DNA of 64,000 nt from positions 518,074 to 582,073 of the forward strand of contig JAGYIT010000017.1 in assembly GCA_018402445.1 (NCBI GenBank), read 5' to 3'. The stretch is from Akkermansiaceae bacterium (GTDB lineage: Bacteria > Verrucomicrobiota > Verrucomicrobiia > Verrucomicrobiales > Akkermansiaceae). Below are positions 54,223 through 64,000 of this stretch, piece by piece. Position 1 is the first letter of the stretch, and every line of letters begins with the position of its first letter. The notes under the pieces were generated by a model. It was not told the origin of the DNA and searched no databases. It saw only the letters and a list, made by a program, of their open reading frames with translations. The position numbers and the translations under genes were made by a program.

Positions 54223-54785
54223 GGTCGCGGTTCTCCGTGAAAGTAAACGACGGACGCCTTTTCGAGAGGATAACCCTCCAAAATGTCAGCCTTATAACTG
54301 ACAACCGAATCAGTCAAGTCTTGAAGAAATGTCGCTTTTTTGACTGCTTGCTCGACTATGCCCTGATCGCCGAGCGGATGGCTCATATTCCGATACTGTA
54401 AGAAATGCTCGTAAATGTAAAAGACGTCGTCCCGCCACGCCATAATGCCCGAGCCCATTGCTTGCGGATTCTTGCGGCCTCTGTATCGGTCCCGCAAGAT
54501 ACAGAAATCTTCGTTTACCGCTTTCTCAGCCCAGCCCCGACAGTCGCCGACTAAGATCGTGTCGAGATCAAAGTAAAGCGTCGGGCCGGTCAGACTGAAG
54601 ATCTCAAACTTGCTCCACCAACCGGGCCAGTTGTGACATAGCGGGATCGTATCGCAATCGAGCTCAACATCGCTCAGACAAACAAAGTCCCACCCTAAAT
54701 GCTTTTCAACGCCATCCCGCAGTTTGTAAACGTGCTCGGGCTTGTAAATCCCGCCCGATCTTAAGACTGCGACGACTTTTTCCAC
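54195..54785 (-). CDS. Second glycosyltransferase-like protein (phage cargo)
   Basis: 196 residues. VVAVLRSGGIYKPEHVYKLR, then FVCLSDVELDCDTIPLCHNW, TLYFDLDTILVGDCRGWAEK with a D-L-D motif, and SGIMAWRDDVFYIYEHFL. This is a GT-A-like nucleotide-sugar transferase distinct from its neighbour. It overlaps the genes on both sides. Confidence 0.68.
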   Translation of the reverse strand: MEKVVAVLRSGGIYKPEHVYKLRDGVEKHLGWDFVCLSDVELDCDTIPLCHNWPGWWSKFEIFSLTGPTLYFDLDTILVGDCRGWAEKAVNEDFCILRDRYRGRKNPQAMGSGIMAWRDDVFYIYEHFLQYRNMSHPLGDQGIVEQAVKKATFLQDLTDSVVSYKADILEGYPLEKASVVYFHGEPRPWSQNSIPY

Positions 54786-54994
54786 GTCCGTTTGGTGAGC
54801 TTTGGTTCACTTGAGGTCTCTAAACCCACGACACGATTCATCGGTGGATCATCAACCGGATTTTTGCCGGTGTAGGGTTTGGCCTTCTTGCGGGAGATCA
54901 GCCAATTCGCATCCCATTCCTTAACGTCGATCACGTCGCCAGCATCGCGGTGATGACCGTCCCAATGCACTGCGGAAATAATCTCTACCTTCAT
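54761..54994 (-). CDS. Small phage protein of unknown function
   Basis: 77 residues: MKVEIISAVHWDGHHRDAGD, then VKEWDANWLISRKKAKPYTG, a basic, Lys-rich C-terminus. The first part resembles small phage proteins with a short beta fold. Four-base overlap with the upstream gene. Confidence 0.5.
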   Translation of the reverse strand: MKVEIISAVHWDGHHRDAGDVIDVKEWDANWLISRKKAKPYTGKNPVDDPPMNRVVGLETSSEPKLTKRTWKKSSQS

Positions 54995-55534
54995 TTGATT
55001 TGCTCCTTAAGTCGGCCCGAGACAAATTCGACTCGGTCCTTACATTCTAAACTGTTTATGAAATTCTTTCCACCTTTGCAAACTGTCTCTCGCGGTCGTG
55101 TGGGTGACCGACCGTTTCGTCTGCGGTCCTTCCCACCAATATTCTCGCCCGTCACCTCGGTCCTCGTACTGATCCATCCCGCACACATAAATGCGATCAA
55201 ACCCCATAACTCCCAGCCACCCATACCGCAAGAGCCTCCCGAAAAGCCTATAGGTGGAGCTCTCACCCGCGTGGATAACGTCGTCTCGACTTGCGAATTT
55301 GTTGCAGCGGCGTGACCTTAAGAATGTCTCGGAAACCCTCAACGTAATCCCACATATGGCGGTCGAGAAAGCAAACATAGTCAAGCGGCAGAATGAGCGA
55401 GTGCTGATTCACCCCGATCAAAATGTCCACTTGCGGGATAGCCCTCAGATCAGCCGGCAAAGTCACCGCACCGCCGAGAACCGCGCACGTCTCGCCTTTG
55501 TGGAATGCCTCGGAATTGTCTTATTGATCTGCAT
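54991..55534 (-). CDS. DUF115/glycosyltransferase-like cargo protein, split by frameshifts
   Basis: Fragments in three frames join to one protein of about 181 codons: VTLPADLRAIPQVDILIGVN, LDYVCFLDRHMWDYVEGFRD, DDVIHAGESSTYRLFGRLLR, GFDRIYVCGMDQYEDRGDG and a tail ending FVSGRLKEQIK. This resembles MAF/DUF115-type glycan proteins. The start at 55534 (MQINKT) lies in the terminator of the capsid gene. Breaks near 55270, 55060 and 55500. Confidence 0.55.
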
Positions 55535-55568
55535 AAAAAAGGGAGTCAGCCTTTGAGCCGACCCCCTT
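55535..55568 (-). terminator. Terminator after the capsid gene
   Basis: On the minus strand GGGGGTCGGC and GCTGACTCCC pair (two G-T wobbles) around a short loop, followed by TTTTTT. It lies 19 bases past the capsid stop and should separate capsid expression from the cargo genes. Confidence 0.75.
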
Positions 55569-55586
55569 CGTCCCTGTGACGGAGAC

Positions 55587-58398
55587 TTAGACCGTGGTGA
55601 TGTCTTTGATCGCCGCGAAAGCACTCAGCGTGACGGAGCTTAACGTCAACCTCTTGGAACACCGAAATGCGGATCGTACCAGCCGAAGACCCAGTATAGG
55701 GGTCGACCAACACATCAGGGCTATTCCACATACCGATAAGCACGTCAGCGAAGTTACCGAAGATAACTGCCGAGCAGGTGTTGGACGTCGTGCCTTTGGT
55801 GAGGTCCGAGGGAACCAAATTCGTGCTCGTGACGTTATAGCCGAGCAGAACGTTGGTGTCGTTCAGAATGAAGTTGCCCTCAACGCCGGAAGCTTGACGG
55901 GAATCGATCGCATCGCCGCCACCACTTTAGCGTTCGTCAGATAACCGAGACGACCGTTAAGAGCGTTGTCGATAGCAACCTCTCGCTCTAACTCAACGAG
56001 CTTTGCGTAAGTTACCGCGCCGCCGTTGGTACCCATAGCCGCTGAGCCGATCCCGTTGGTCTGAAGAATACCGGTAGGCTCGTTAGAACCGCCGCCCTCA
56101 ATAGCAACCTCGTCGATCTTGCGAGCAAACGACTGGAGCATATCTTCGCGAAGAATCTGCTCAACGCGACGGGTCCGACTGGATCGCCAGCTTGCGGGAA
56201 ATGTCCACAAACGAAGCGAGGGTACGGGGAACCATCGTGATCTGCGCGAAGGTTTGAGCCGACTCGGAAGGCGCACTATTCTCAGCAACGAAAGCGACGG
56301 TTGCGGTGGTTCCCATTTTGGGAATTGCAACATCACCTTTGAGGCCAGTCATCATGCGAGCACCGAGAGCACCCATCACGAGGTTAGCGCGAAGAGCATC
56401 AACAAACTCACCAGCCATATAATCTTCGGCGATGATGTTGGAGCCGTTAGTGGGTGACGTCGTCAGAACGTCGCGCTTGCTGAAAAGGGCTTGCGGGACA
56501 TAAAAGCCGCGAGCCTCTTTGCCGGATTTGCGAGCAATCTCAGCCGAAATTTCACCCTCAAAGCCCATCACGCGACCGTGTTTGGCGACCGAGTCAATAG
56601 CGCGGAGAAGTGAATAGGATTTACGCTCTGACTTGTTAAGATCAACGTCAGGGGCGTGGAGAGGCTTGTCAAGACCACGCTCAAGCAGGTAGCCCTGAAA
56701 CTCTGGGTAGGACATACCGCGCTCGATGGCGTCGCCGACGAGGTTGGATTTGTTGTGACGTGCGGCAAGCTCTGAAATCTGCTTGAGTTCAGAATTGCGC
56801 TTTGCGACTGCGGCCTCTGCGGTGACCGCGCCCGTGTTTTGCTCAGACATGTTTGTTTCCTTTTGAGAAATGGTTTCGATACGAACGGGTTGCGGAGCCT
56901 CAGCCGACCGACCCACGCCGACGGACGAGTCAGCGGGGATAGAAACGATTGAAACCTCCAAAGGTTGCCAAGACGTTGCGCGGTAGCCGCCCTCCATCTT
57001 AGACACTTTCTTGACATAGTAGCCAATGCTCACGTTTCCGCGAATGCTGTCCACAATGTCCTCGTAAACCTCTGCGGCCCTGCCATTCTTACCGAATCGC
57101 ACTTGAGCTCGTAACTTACGAGCCGCACCGTCGAGGGATACACTTTCAACGACCCCAATTTGTTGCGTGGGATCGTGGTCGAGCAGTAAGGGAGCGCGAC
57201 CCGAGTTTAAGAAACTCAAGTCCACCGACCCCTCAGAATGCTCAAGAATTTCCATACCGCCCATTCTTTCAACGGGCATTTCGCTACTAATAGACATGTT
57301 GACGCGACGGTCCTCACCGACAACGGCCTCCATATCTGCGGCGCGGTGAACGAGTTTCTCGCCCTTCCGCATCCCAGCGAGCTCCATCTCGGTCATTTCC
57401 TCAAGCATTTCCTCCACGACTTCCTCGGGAGCTTCCTCTGCCGGCTCGTCGTGCATTTTGGCAAACGAAATAATGACCTCGTCCTCAGTTTCGACGATGT
57501 TCTTTATATGTCGTTGGTCCATAGCTTCCATTGATTGATTCCGTTCTTCGATAGCTTCCTCGAATAATATCGGAGAAAAGTCGTTTTCCGCAAGCCATTC
57601 TTGCGCTTGAGCGACGGAATATTGGTCTTTGTCGAATCGGATCGCTTGAAGCTCGCTCTCGCCCTCTTTGATGCCGTAAATAAAGTCAATTCCCGCACCG
57701 CCGGCGTCGTTTTCCTGCGGAAACTATCGTATTCATCGGGATCACGTCAAACGTGCGGCGTGTTCGTTCGGATACGGTCGTTTCTCGGTGTAGCCCCGCA
57801 GAGCGTCAATTTTGGTGAGCGTAGAGAATTTGTGACCCACTCGGACCGAAGTCGGTGACCAACCTTCCTCATTCTCTCGGAAAATCCGGATCAGAGCGGC
57901 GGGATCTTCGGGAGTGCCGGTCACCGTAAAGTCGGAGTTGGGGACGTTGATTTCGCCATCCCGCACGATTCTTTCAATCCGGCCCCGAGCGAGACCGCCC
58001 GAAGAATCCCAGCGAACAAAGTCGCCGATTGATAGCGCGTCCGGTGCGGCTCGGTTGTCGATAGTATTCATTCTGCTCACCCTTTCGTTTGCCCAGCTTT
58101 GTCCAGCATCGCCGCCCCATAAAGCCCACGCAATACGTCCGGCAGATGGGTAGCCCTGCTCACCAACTCGAAAGCCCTCGGCCTCTTTGTCTACTTCATG
58201 CCTCGCGAAGAATGAAGCCATACGTCGAACGGTATCGGGACTAAGCTCCTCGCGCCGGCGCAATTGGTTCGCACGAGCGACACCAACCGAAGTGCCACCA
58301 CGCCCAAACTCGGCGCGCCAGTCAAGTCCCCGTTGCGCCTCCTCAGCCATTGCCGCCGTCGGTCGTGTGTCAATGTCTTCGCCTTTGTAAGTTGCCAT
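55587..58398 (-). CDS. Head polyprotein: accessory domains, S78 prohead protease and HK97-type major capsid, frameshifted
   Basis: About 937 codons when five or so one-base breaks are closed. Order: a helical module (PTAAMAEEAQRGLDWRAEFG, GYPSAGRIAWALWGGDAGQS), an SH3/Tudor-like GDFVRWDSSGGLARGRIERI, an XkdF-like segment (RPYPNEHAARL, joined to DPDEYDSFRR and GAGIDFIYGIKEGESELQAI), an S78 protease (LLLDHDPTQQIGVVESVSLD with His; PLEVSIVSIPADSSVGVG with Ser), a helical delta-like linker, and an HK97-fold capsid (FYVPQALFSKRDVLTTSPTN, ending AAIKDITTV). The joins near 57745 and 57725 restore a single frame, so the front module belongs to the same gene. Other breaks lie near 56180, 55880 and 55610. 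Confidence 0.75.
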
Positions 58399-58399
58399 A

Positions 58400-59011
58400 T
58401 CAAGCCGCCAATAGCCAAATGAGTTCGTCGTCAGATGGATTGATTATCGCATCAACGCTCGGAACCCTACATACTGTTTTGAGTTGCAAGCCTCTGACAT
58501 TTGCTCGTCGAGCGTTGTGGGCTCCAGCGGCGGTGAGTTCAGTAAACCCGCTCGTGAGAGTTTGCGTTGTAAGCGTCGCTCGACCATCGCGTTGTATCGT
58601 AACGGGTCTTGCCGTGAACGGAAGGAATTTAGCATTAGACTTTCTCCCCTTTTTGACCGCTTCACCGACTGCGGTGACTGTTGAAACCGTAGCACTAAGT
58701 GCTATACCCTCAACCGTTCCAATGCCGGAGCCGGTCCCGAGTGCAATAACCTCCGAAACCGAAGCGGTTGCTTCTAATCCCGCAAGCTCAATTTTTGATC
58801 CCGCAAACCCCGAGACGGTTCCGAATGACGAAGTAAGCTCAATTCCCGATACTGTTGCGGTCGGTGACTGAATGCCGCTTGCTGTGACGGTTTGAAACGC
58901 GGAGGTTGCTTCGATGCCGGTGACGACTGCGGTCGAGTTAACTACACCGCCATCATCGAAATCACCTGCGGCGTCGTCAAAAAGACCGAAACCGGAGTCA
59001 AATAAGATCAT
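58400..59011 (-). CDS. Virion-associated repeat protein
   Basis: 203 residues. It starts LFDSGFGLFDDAAGDFDDGG, a motif also found in the J-like protein (GLFDDVDGDFDGGGG). Then several imperfect repeats of the G-I-E-A/L-T-S-x-x-x-T-V type follow (VTGIEATSAFQTVTASGIQ, ATVSGIELTSSFGTVSGFAG). Such repeats are common in structural proteins of aquatic phages. Exact role unknown. Confidence 0.6.
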   Translation of the reverse strand: MILFDSGFGLFDDAAGDFDDGGVVNSTAVVTGIEATSAFQTVTASGIQSPTATVSGIELTSSFGTVSGFAGSKIELAGLEATASVSEVIALGTGSGIGTVEGIALSATVSTVTAVGEAVKKGRKSNAKFLPFTARPVTIQRDGRATLTTQTLTSGFTELTAAGAHNARRANVRGLQLKTVCRVPSVDAIINPSDDELIWLLAA

Positions 59012-59422
59012 GCGATCCTAATAAGACTGGATGCGCCCGAGCCGGGAAAGTCCACCGTGAACGTGCCGTTTACCGACGAGACGTTTTGCCCGAAGTTGAA
59101 GACCGCAACCGCTTTGTTGCTCTTGCTTGAGTTGTAGATCATGCAACCGCGAGCGGTGATCGTAGAGTCTGCCCACGAAGGATCGGTGAACGTGAGAAAT
59201 GCGGTCGAGCCGGAGAGACCCGACGAGAATCCGGTCAAGCGTTTCGCCGCCGGCAACGTAGCCGGTTCCCGAGACCTCTCCGGAAGTAGAGTAGGCCGTT
59301 GTTGCCGCACTTAGATTGGCATTGGATTCAAACAGAGCAATCTTAAAGGTGTCGGTGGAAGCGTGGACGCCCTCGAGAATCTCTTGCTTGTAACTGTTAC
59401 AAATTGCGCTTGTAATTGCCAT
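59008..59422 (-). CDS. Phage virion (tail/decoration-like) protein, frameshifted
   Basis: The front (SAICNSYKQEILEGVHASTD, TFKIALFESNANLSAATTAY) and back (GSTAFLTFTDPSWADSTITA, VNGTFTVDFPGSGASSLIRI) lie in two frames that join near 59240 by removing one base, for about 138 codons. This family is common in phage head modules. It overlaps both neighbours by a few bases. Confidence 0.68.
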
Positions 59423-61090
59423 TATTCCTCCACCGCTCCAGTCACGACGCCTTTAGCGTCCCGCACGAGTTTGATCTTCTTCGTCTCTTTCTTGACCTCA
59501 GTCTCAACCTTTAGGTTTAGTTCCATCGGAGCCGACTTAACCTCGAAGTTACCGTGTAAGACTGGGTGAATGTTGATCGTCTGCTCCATCCGGCCCTCAG
59601 TCTCGGGTGGATCTTCTTCTTGATCGCCAATAATAGTCGGTTGCACCGGTAGCTTCTGCCCAAACGGTTGGAAGGCCATTTCGATACCGTAGGCTCCCGC
59701 AAGCTCTTTCTCCATCGCGATCTGCTCGAAGGTTTCCTCAACGTCGCGCCCGTAGTTGTTTGCAATGTCTTGCAGACTGAGAATGCCATTGTTGAGAGCC
59801 AGCACGTTTGCGGTGATCTCGCGTTGCGGGTCGACCCACGCAAAGCCACGAGCTCGGAAATTCGCGTTATCTGCGAATTTGTTGTACTTGTTGATCGGCA
59901 AAATAACGGTTCCCGCAGTCATCGACTGCAAAAGCCACGCCCTAAAGACCGGCTCCACAAAGTGCCGGATTGTTACCTGCTGAAGCGTTTTGTAAAAGTC
60001 TCGATCCGCAAGCTCTCCCGCACGAATCGACTTGAATAGGAAACCGCAGTCAGATCGTTCGCCAGCGCGTAGTACGAGACCCCGAGACCCGAAGCGATTC
60101 CCCTGAGGATCGACCTTTCAAAGTCGCCAAATGCGGTCGTTGGGTGAGTCGGGTCGAATGCCTTAAAGTCAACGCCCTGCCGGAAGTTGGTGGAACGTGC
60201 CGGGCTCGGCATTCATCATCGGAACGAAACTGTTCTTCCGTGTCATCAGCGGTGAACCCGTCGCCGCTCGGAGACGTGAAAAAGCCCATTTTGGAAGCAC
60301 CGGTTCGGGCCGCAACAAGCTCGGCCTCGCGGTATCCGTGAAGCATCTTTAAGCTCTGAATTGCGGAGGCCATCCACGGAACGCCACGAGTCTGTTGAGC
60401 GCGGTCGGGCATATAAACGTGGAGAATCTTTTCGGACGGTACTCGAATGTGGGTGCGAGTATATCTTGCGGAGTATTCCATATCGCCGGGGTGCTCGGTC
60501 AGCATCCAATATGCTAACGGGGCGCGATACTCATCGAGCTCCACGCCCATCCGAATGCGCTTGCCATCTTTGAGAACGTCGTTCTTTTCGTCGTCAAGCA
60601 GGTCCGGCTCGATAAACTCAATCGCAAACTTGTCGGGGTTGTTGTAGTTCACCATCCGAATGATGACCTCACCATCCCGCGCAAGACTCTCGATGAATAG
60701 GTTTTGAGCGTCTACAAAGTTCATCCGACGGTCAACCGTACAGTTGCCCAGCCGCGTCCACTTTAGCCACGCATTCTCGACTATCGTGTTGCCGATGCGG
60801 TCAAAAGACCCGTCTTCGTTCTTCGCTTTGACTTGCAGACCGATACCCTTTTCGCCGATGACGTTGGTCTTCAGCAAATTGAGGTAGCGTCGAGCGTATT
60901 CATTATTGCGGGAAAGGTCTCGACAGCGGTTCCGCAAGACCTTCAGAGCGTATCGGATCTCGCTATCGGGTGAGCGAGTGCTTGTCAGAAAGTCAGCAAA
61001 CAGTCGCGAGTTAGACGCTCCCGCATATTCGCGCTTGACGACCCGCTTCTTAGTTTGAAAAAACCGTTTCAGCCGGTCGCTAAATTTCAT
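59422..61090 (-). CDS. Portal protein (lambda B-like), frameshifted
   Basis: Fragments in four phases join to about 556 codons. N-terminal part: SEIRYALKVLRNRCRDLSRN, YLNLLKTNVIGEKGIGLQVK, VIIRMVNYNNPDKFAIEFIE, TRGVPWMASAIQSLKMLHGY. Then AEPGTFHQLPAG, DFKAFDPTHPTTAFGDFERS and LRGIASGLGVSYYALANDLT, and the C-terminus GFAWVDPQREITANVLALNN. Breaks near 60225, 60175 and 60035. The portal forms the ring through which DNA enters the head. Confidence 0.85.
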
Positions 61091-61674
61091 AGGAATCGCA
61101 CCTTAACAGTTGCACCCGTAGGTTGTCCTTTGGAAATGCGTTGAGCTCGCACCTCTTTATTGTATTCTTCTTGATAGTAGTCGCGAGCCTTAATGAGCTC
61201 ATCAAACGAGAGCTTAGTGAGTGACCGCCCCGCAATAGAATAGTTCGCGACATCCGCGTCGGCCTTACCCTCAAGCAGACTCTTAATCTTCGCCAGCATG
61301 ATCTCAGCGTGGGTCCGAGGGTCCGAGTTGTTAACATCAAGATCGACAATGGCGGTAAAGAATCCACGATCAATGACAATTCGATTTGAGTCGGAATTAC
61401 GAACCGCCTCGAGTTGGTAGTGATAAAAACCAGCGTTGAAGTCGGCAGAGGTCGCAGACGGAACGGTGAACAGATACCCGCCTTCGTAGGCCGTACCGGT
61501 GATTTGAATCTCGCTTGCGCCGCCGGCGGTGATCCGAGCGACGTAAGTCATCGTGAATAAGTCGTTCGGATAGTCCGAGCCGAGGTCGACTCGACGCCAT
61601 TGAATGAAGTCGCCGACAACGACTTTCTCGGGTTCTACTGTCGGAGATTGTGCGGGATCAAATAAATTCGCCAT
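61087..61674 (-). CDS. Phage head protein between portal and terminase (gpW-region)
   Basis: 195 residues. An N-terminal beta-rich part (VGDFIQWRRVDLGSDYPNDL, GTAYEGGYLFTVPSATSADF) and a helical C-terminus (THAEIMLAKIKSLLEGKADA, FDELIKARDYYQEEYNKEVR). Its place between terminase and portal is that of lambda gpW-type head completion proteins, but it is longer than gpW. It overlaps the portal start by 4 bases. Confidence 0.62.
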   Translation of the reverse strand: MANLFDPAQSPTVEPEKVVVGDFIQWRRVDLGSDYPNDLFTMTYVARITAGGASEIQITGTAYEGGYLFTVPSATSADFNAGFYHYQLEAVRNSDSNRIVIDRGFFTAIVDLDVNNSDPRTHAEIMLAKIKSLLEGKADADVANYSIAGRSLTKLSFDELIKARDYYQEEYNKEVRAQRISKGQPTGATVKVRFL

Positions 61675-61698
61675 TCTGCCCTCATGAGTTCCATCATT

Positions 61699-63535
61699 TT
61701 AACGCCAACCGTTGATAAAACCACCATTTTTCTGCGGCATTCTTCGACTGTTTCTGACATTTTCTTGCGGAATAGGTTTATCCGGAGGGTTCTCGCGGGC
61801 CATAAACTCCCGATTGGCAAGCGTGTTTAGGTTCAAGTTGAGGATTCCCAACGCCGCCATCGCATAAACCCGCACGTCCAACGCCTCATTTCGCGGTCGA
61901 ATCTTCACCCATTCCCGCCGAGCAAAGCCTTTGTGGTATCGGGTCACGAGTTTCTCCGCAGTCAATTGCCGAAAGTATTCGTCAGATCGACTAAGTGGGA
62001 AATGCATATAGCCGGGACCGACCTCTTTGATCCGCATCCGAGAGAAAAGCAGATCCTTCGCTGAGTCCACCCCGACCGGAAAGAGTCTGATCTTGCCAAT
62101 GTTGTTACGAGTGGGTTTGCCGACTAGAGGCTTGCCCTCACCACCGACGCCTTTGATCGCGAAAAACCGTTTGCCCTCTCTGGGCCGGACATAGTTATAA
62201 ACTGAGCTCGTGTGGTGACCGCCCGAGTCGATACAGGCCGCACGAACCATAAGCTCGCGCTCGTCTTCCCGCTCAAACCGTTGGGCAAGAATCGAGTCCA
62301 AATCAGACCAAACCGCCGGTGAGCTCGGGTCGCCGTAGATCGTGCGGTAGTCAATGCGACCACGATTCCTCGTCTCGGCCCCAGCCGACGATCTCAACCT
62401 CGAGCCGGTCGTCTTGCACGTCAACCCCTGCGGTCAGCATCAAGACTTCTTTCGGGACCATTTCGCCCCAGTCCTCGCGGTGCTCCGCAACAGCGTAGTC
62501 GTCCACCGCGTCTCCCTGCTCCTCCCACGGTTCGCCCAAGAAGGTGTTGACCCAAACGCGAAGGGTAGCCGGTTGTTTTTTGGCCTCGAGAAACTCGATG
62601 ACGCCAGCCTCTAAGTTTCCCCACGGTGAATAAAGAGCCGATAGGTGGAAACCCGCAACCCGTCGGGAGGTCGAAGTCGCAACCCATTCGCCCTGCCGGA
62701 TCGACCGCACCCGCTCCGCATCCGTCCAAAGCGTCCCGCATTCAGCACAAGCATAAGCCGCAGTCTCGGGTTGCTCGGGCTCCCAGCGCACTTGCGCCCA
62801 CTTGAGCACCTGCTTGTGACCACAATGGAGACACGGCACATAGAAAAACCGCTTGTCGGATTCCTCGAATGCGGTCTCGATGCGGGAGTTGGCCTTATTC
62901 GTCGGGGTCGAAAACAGTCCGATCTTGCGGTTCCAAAAGGTTGTTGCCCTCTTTCTTGCGAGACTGACTGGGTCACCCTCTGAGCCAGCCGAGACGGGAT
63001 AGCGGTCCACCTCATCGCATAGCACCAGCCGAACCGGTCGAGACGCAAGCGAGCTCGGAGAGTTTGCACCGCAAGCGGTAATATGCCCACCGGGAAAGAT
63101 CTTGTGAAGCGTCGTGTTGCCGGAGTCTCGAGCTCTCGGGTCTTTGACTAAGCCCTGCAAGATCGGCGTGTCTCTCAGCATAGGTGCGAGACGGTCCTTC
63201 GACCACGTCTGAGCCATATCAAGCGTGGGTTGCACGACCAACATCGGGCTCGGGTCTTGACTGACGTGGTAGCCGATCACGTTGTTGAGGATCTCCGTCT
63301 TGCCGACTTGAGCCGAGCTCATGATGACGACGGTCTCGATGTTGGGGTCCGAGAATGCGTCCATAATCCCGCGTTGATACTCGGCCCTGCTCGTCAGCCA
63401 TTGACCGGGCTCGGCAGAGGCTTCGGGAGAAAGTCGCCTTTCCTCGTCAGCCCAGTCCGAAACCTTAATGTCCGGCGGTGGTAGAAAGAGCGTCCGAATC
63501 TTCGCTAAAAGACGAGCCGCCGACTGATAACTCAT
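61699..63535 (-). CDS. Terminase large subunit (GpA family), frameshifted
   Basis: From the ATG at 63535: DIKVSDWADEERRLSPEASA, Walker A-like VIMSSAQVGKTEILNNVIGY, Walker B RLVLCDEVDRYPVSAGSEGD, a zinc-like CLHCGHK and CAECGTLW pair, and the nuclease domain beginning LMLTAGVDVQDDRLEVEIVG. The frame breaks at WGRDEESWSH; removing one base near 62363 continues IDYRTIYGDPSSPAVWSDLD to 61699. About 612 codons. It cuts and pumps DNA into the head. GpA-type enzymes usually go with cos packaging. Confidence 0.9.
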
Positions 63536-63971
63536 TGAGTGCCTCTTGAAGTGCTTGCTTAAGTAAAACCTTAACAGTAGTGAGATCGTCAGCCGCAAAG
63601 ATTTCGGGAGAGACTTTCGACGGAATGCTTAACAGTTTGGCACGACAATTCATGATGAGCTCGGACCACTCTTTCTCTAACTGATCGGCAGGGATCAGTT
63701 TGCGTTGGACCGTCTCAAGCTCGACCTCCGCAAGCGCGGCCTCTGCCGCAATCTTGCGCCGCTTCGCTTCCTCAATGTCAATCTTGTCGCCAATAAGGTT
63801 TTCAACCTGCCGAGTCTGCATCCAAGTGATGACGTCTTGCGTCTCGTACTTACTGCCAGCCCGCCCACGGCCCCGCTCGAGCACCGGAAAGGTTTGATCT
63901 TTTTGCATCTGCGTGAGCCATTCCTCCGACTTTCCGAGAATGCTTGCGAGTTGTTGTTTATTTACAATCAT
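63465..63971 (-). CDS. Terminase small subunit (Nu1-like)
   Basis: 168 residues. An N-terminal winged-helix DNA-binding part (VNKQQLASILGKSEEWLTQM, GSKYETQDVITWMQTRQVEN), then a long coiled-coil (DIEEAKRRKIAAEAALAEVE, LIPADQLEKEWSELIMNCRA). This is the Nu1/gpNu1-like layout that recognises the packaging site. It overlaps the large subunit by 71 bases and lies 29 bases from the window end. Confidence 0.85.
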   Translation of the reverse strand: MIVNKQQLASILGKSEEWLTQMQKDQTFPVLERGRGRAGSKYETQDVITWMQTRQVENLIGDKIDIEEAKRRKIAAEAALAEVELETVQRKLIPADQLEKEWSELIMNCRAKLLSIPSKVSPEIFAADDLTTVKVLLKQALQEALNELSVGGSSFSEDSDALSTTAGH

Positions 63972-64000
63972 TGGTTCCTACTATCAAAAGACTGTTTGCA

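Overview
The window joins two very different stretches of DNA. Positions 1 to about 32,037 are GC-rich bacterial chromosome with genes on both strands. Positions about 32,039 to 64,000 are lower in GC and encode a lambda-like tailed phage with every gene on the minus strand. The chromosomal half looks like a verrucomicrobial (Verrucomicrobiales-type) bacterium. This is inferred from the gene mix: FloA/NfeD pair, BamA, secreted sialate-esterase-type enzyme, GbsR-type regulator and small helix-turn-helix protein. No rRNA or single marker gene proves the assignment.

Chromosome, left to right: the end of hemA; a floA/short nfeD/long nfeD group interrupted by a yefM-yoeB toxin-antitoxin pair; a truncated copy of the recQ 5' end, an AAA+ ATPase gene (DUF4143 type) and the full recQ, with a 118-bp perfect direct repeat bracketing the ATPase; bamA; a rhomboid protease; an isolated nuoB-nuoC pair (nuoC frameshifted); a YycJ-like metallo-hydrolase downstream of a second yefM-yoeB pair; tRNA-Cys(GCA); a MenH-like hydrolase; a secreted thioredoxin-fold protein; a double M16 peptidase; a nucleotidyltransferase two-gene module; a cytosine methyltransferase remnant; ilvC; an epimerase; two DNA-binding proteins; a ketoacyl synthase coupled to an unusual L,D-transpeptidase/HAD-phosphatase fusion; prmC-murA; and a large secreted SASA esterase.

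Phage, in transcription order (right to left): small and large terminase, a head protein, portal, two virion proteins, a very long head gene that joins accessory domains, an S78 protease and an HK97-fold capsid protein, a cargo block of glycosyltransferases and a methyltransferase, head-tail joining, tail terminator, tail tube, G/GT-type chaperones with an A_AAA_AAC slippery site, tape measure, tail tip proteins and a lambda J-like protein. Next comes a complete diversity-generating retroelement (DGR): a lectin-type tail-fibre target with a variable repeat, avd, template repeat and reverse transcriptase. Then follow lysis genes (holin, M15 endolysin), a promoter with an overlapping operator-like inverted repeat, and an early operon of small overlapping genes including a putative annealing protein, a YqaJ exonuclease, a SprT-like protein, an HNH nuclease and replication proteins. 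No integrase or repressor is visible.

The DGR is the outstanding system. Between TR and VR, 17 of 18 substitutions in the core lie at template adenines, and 9 of 11 template asparagine codons differ in the VR. A caution applies throughout: many genes, chiefly in the phage, are broken by one-base indels, most often one extra base. This looks more like sequence error than decay. Split reading frames belonging to one gene are therefore reported as one feature.
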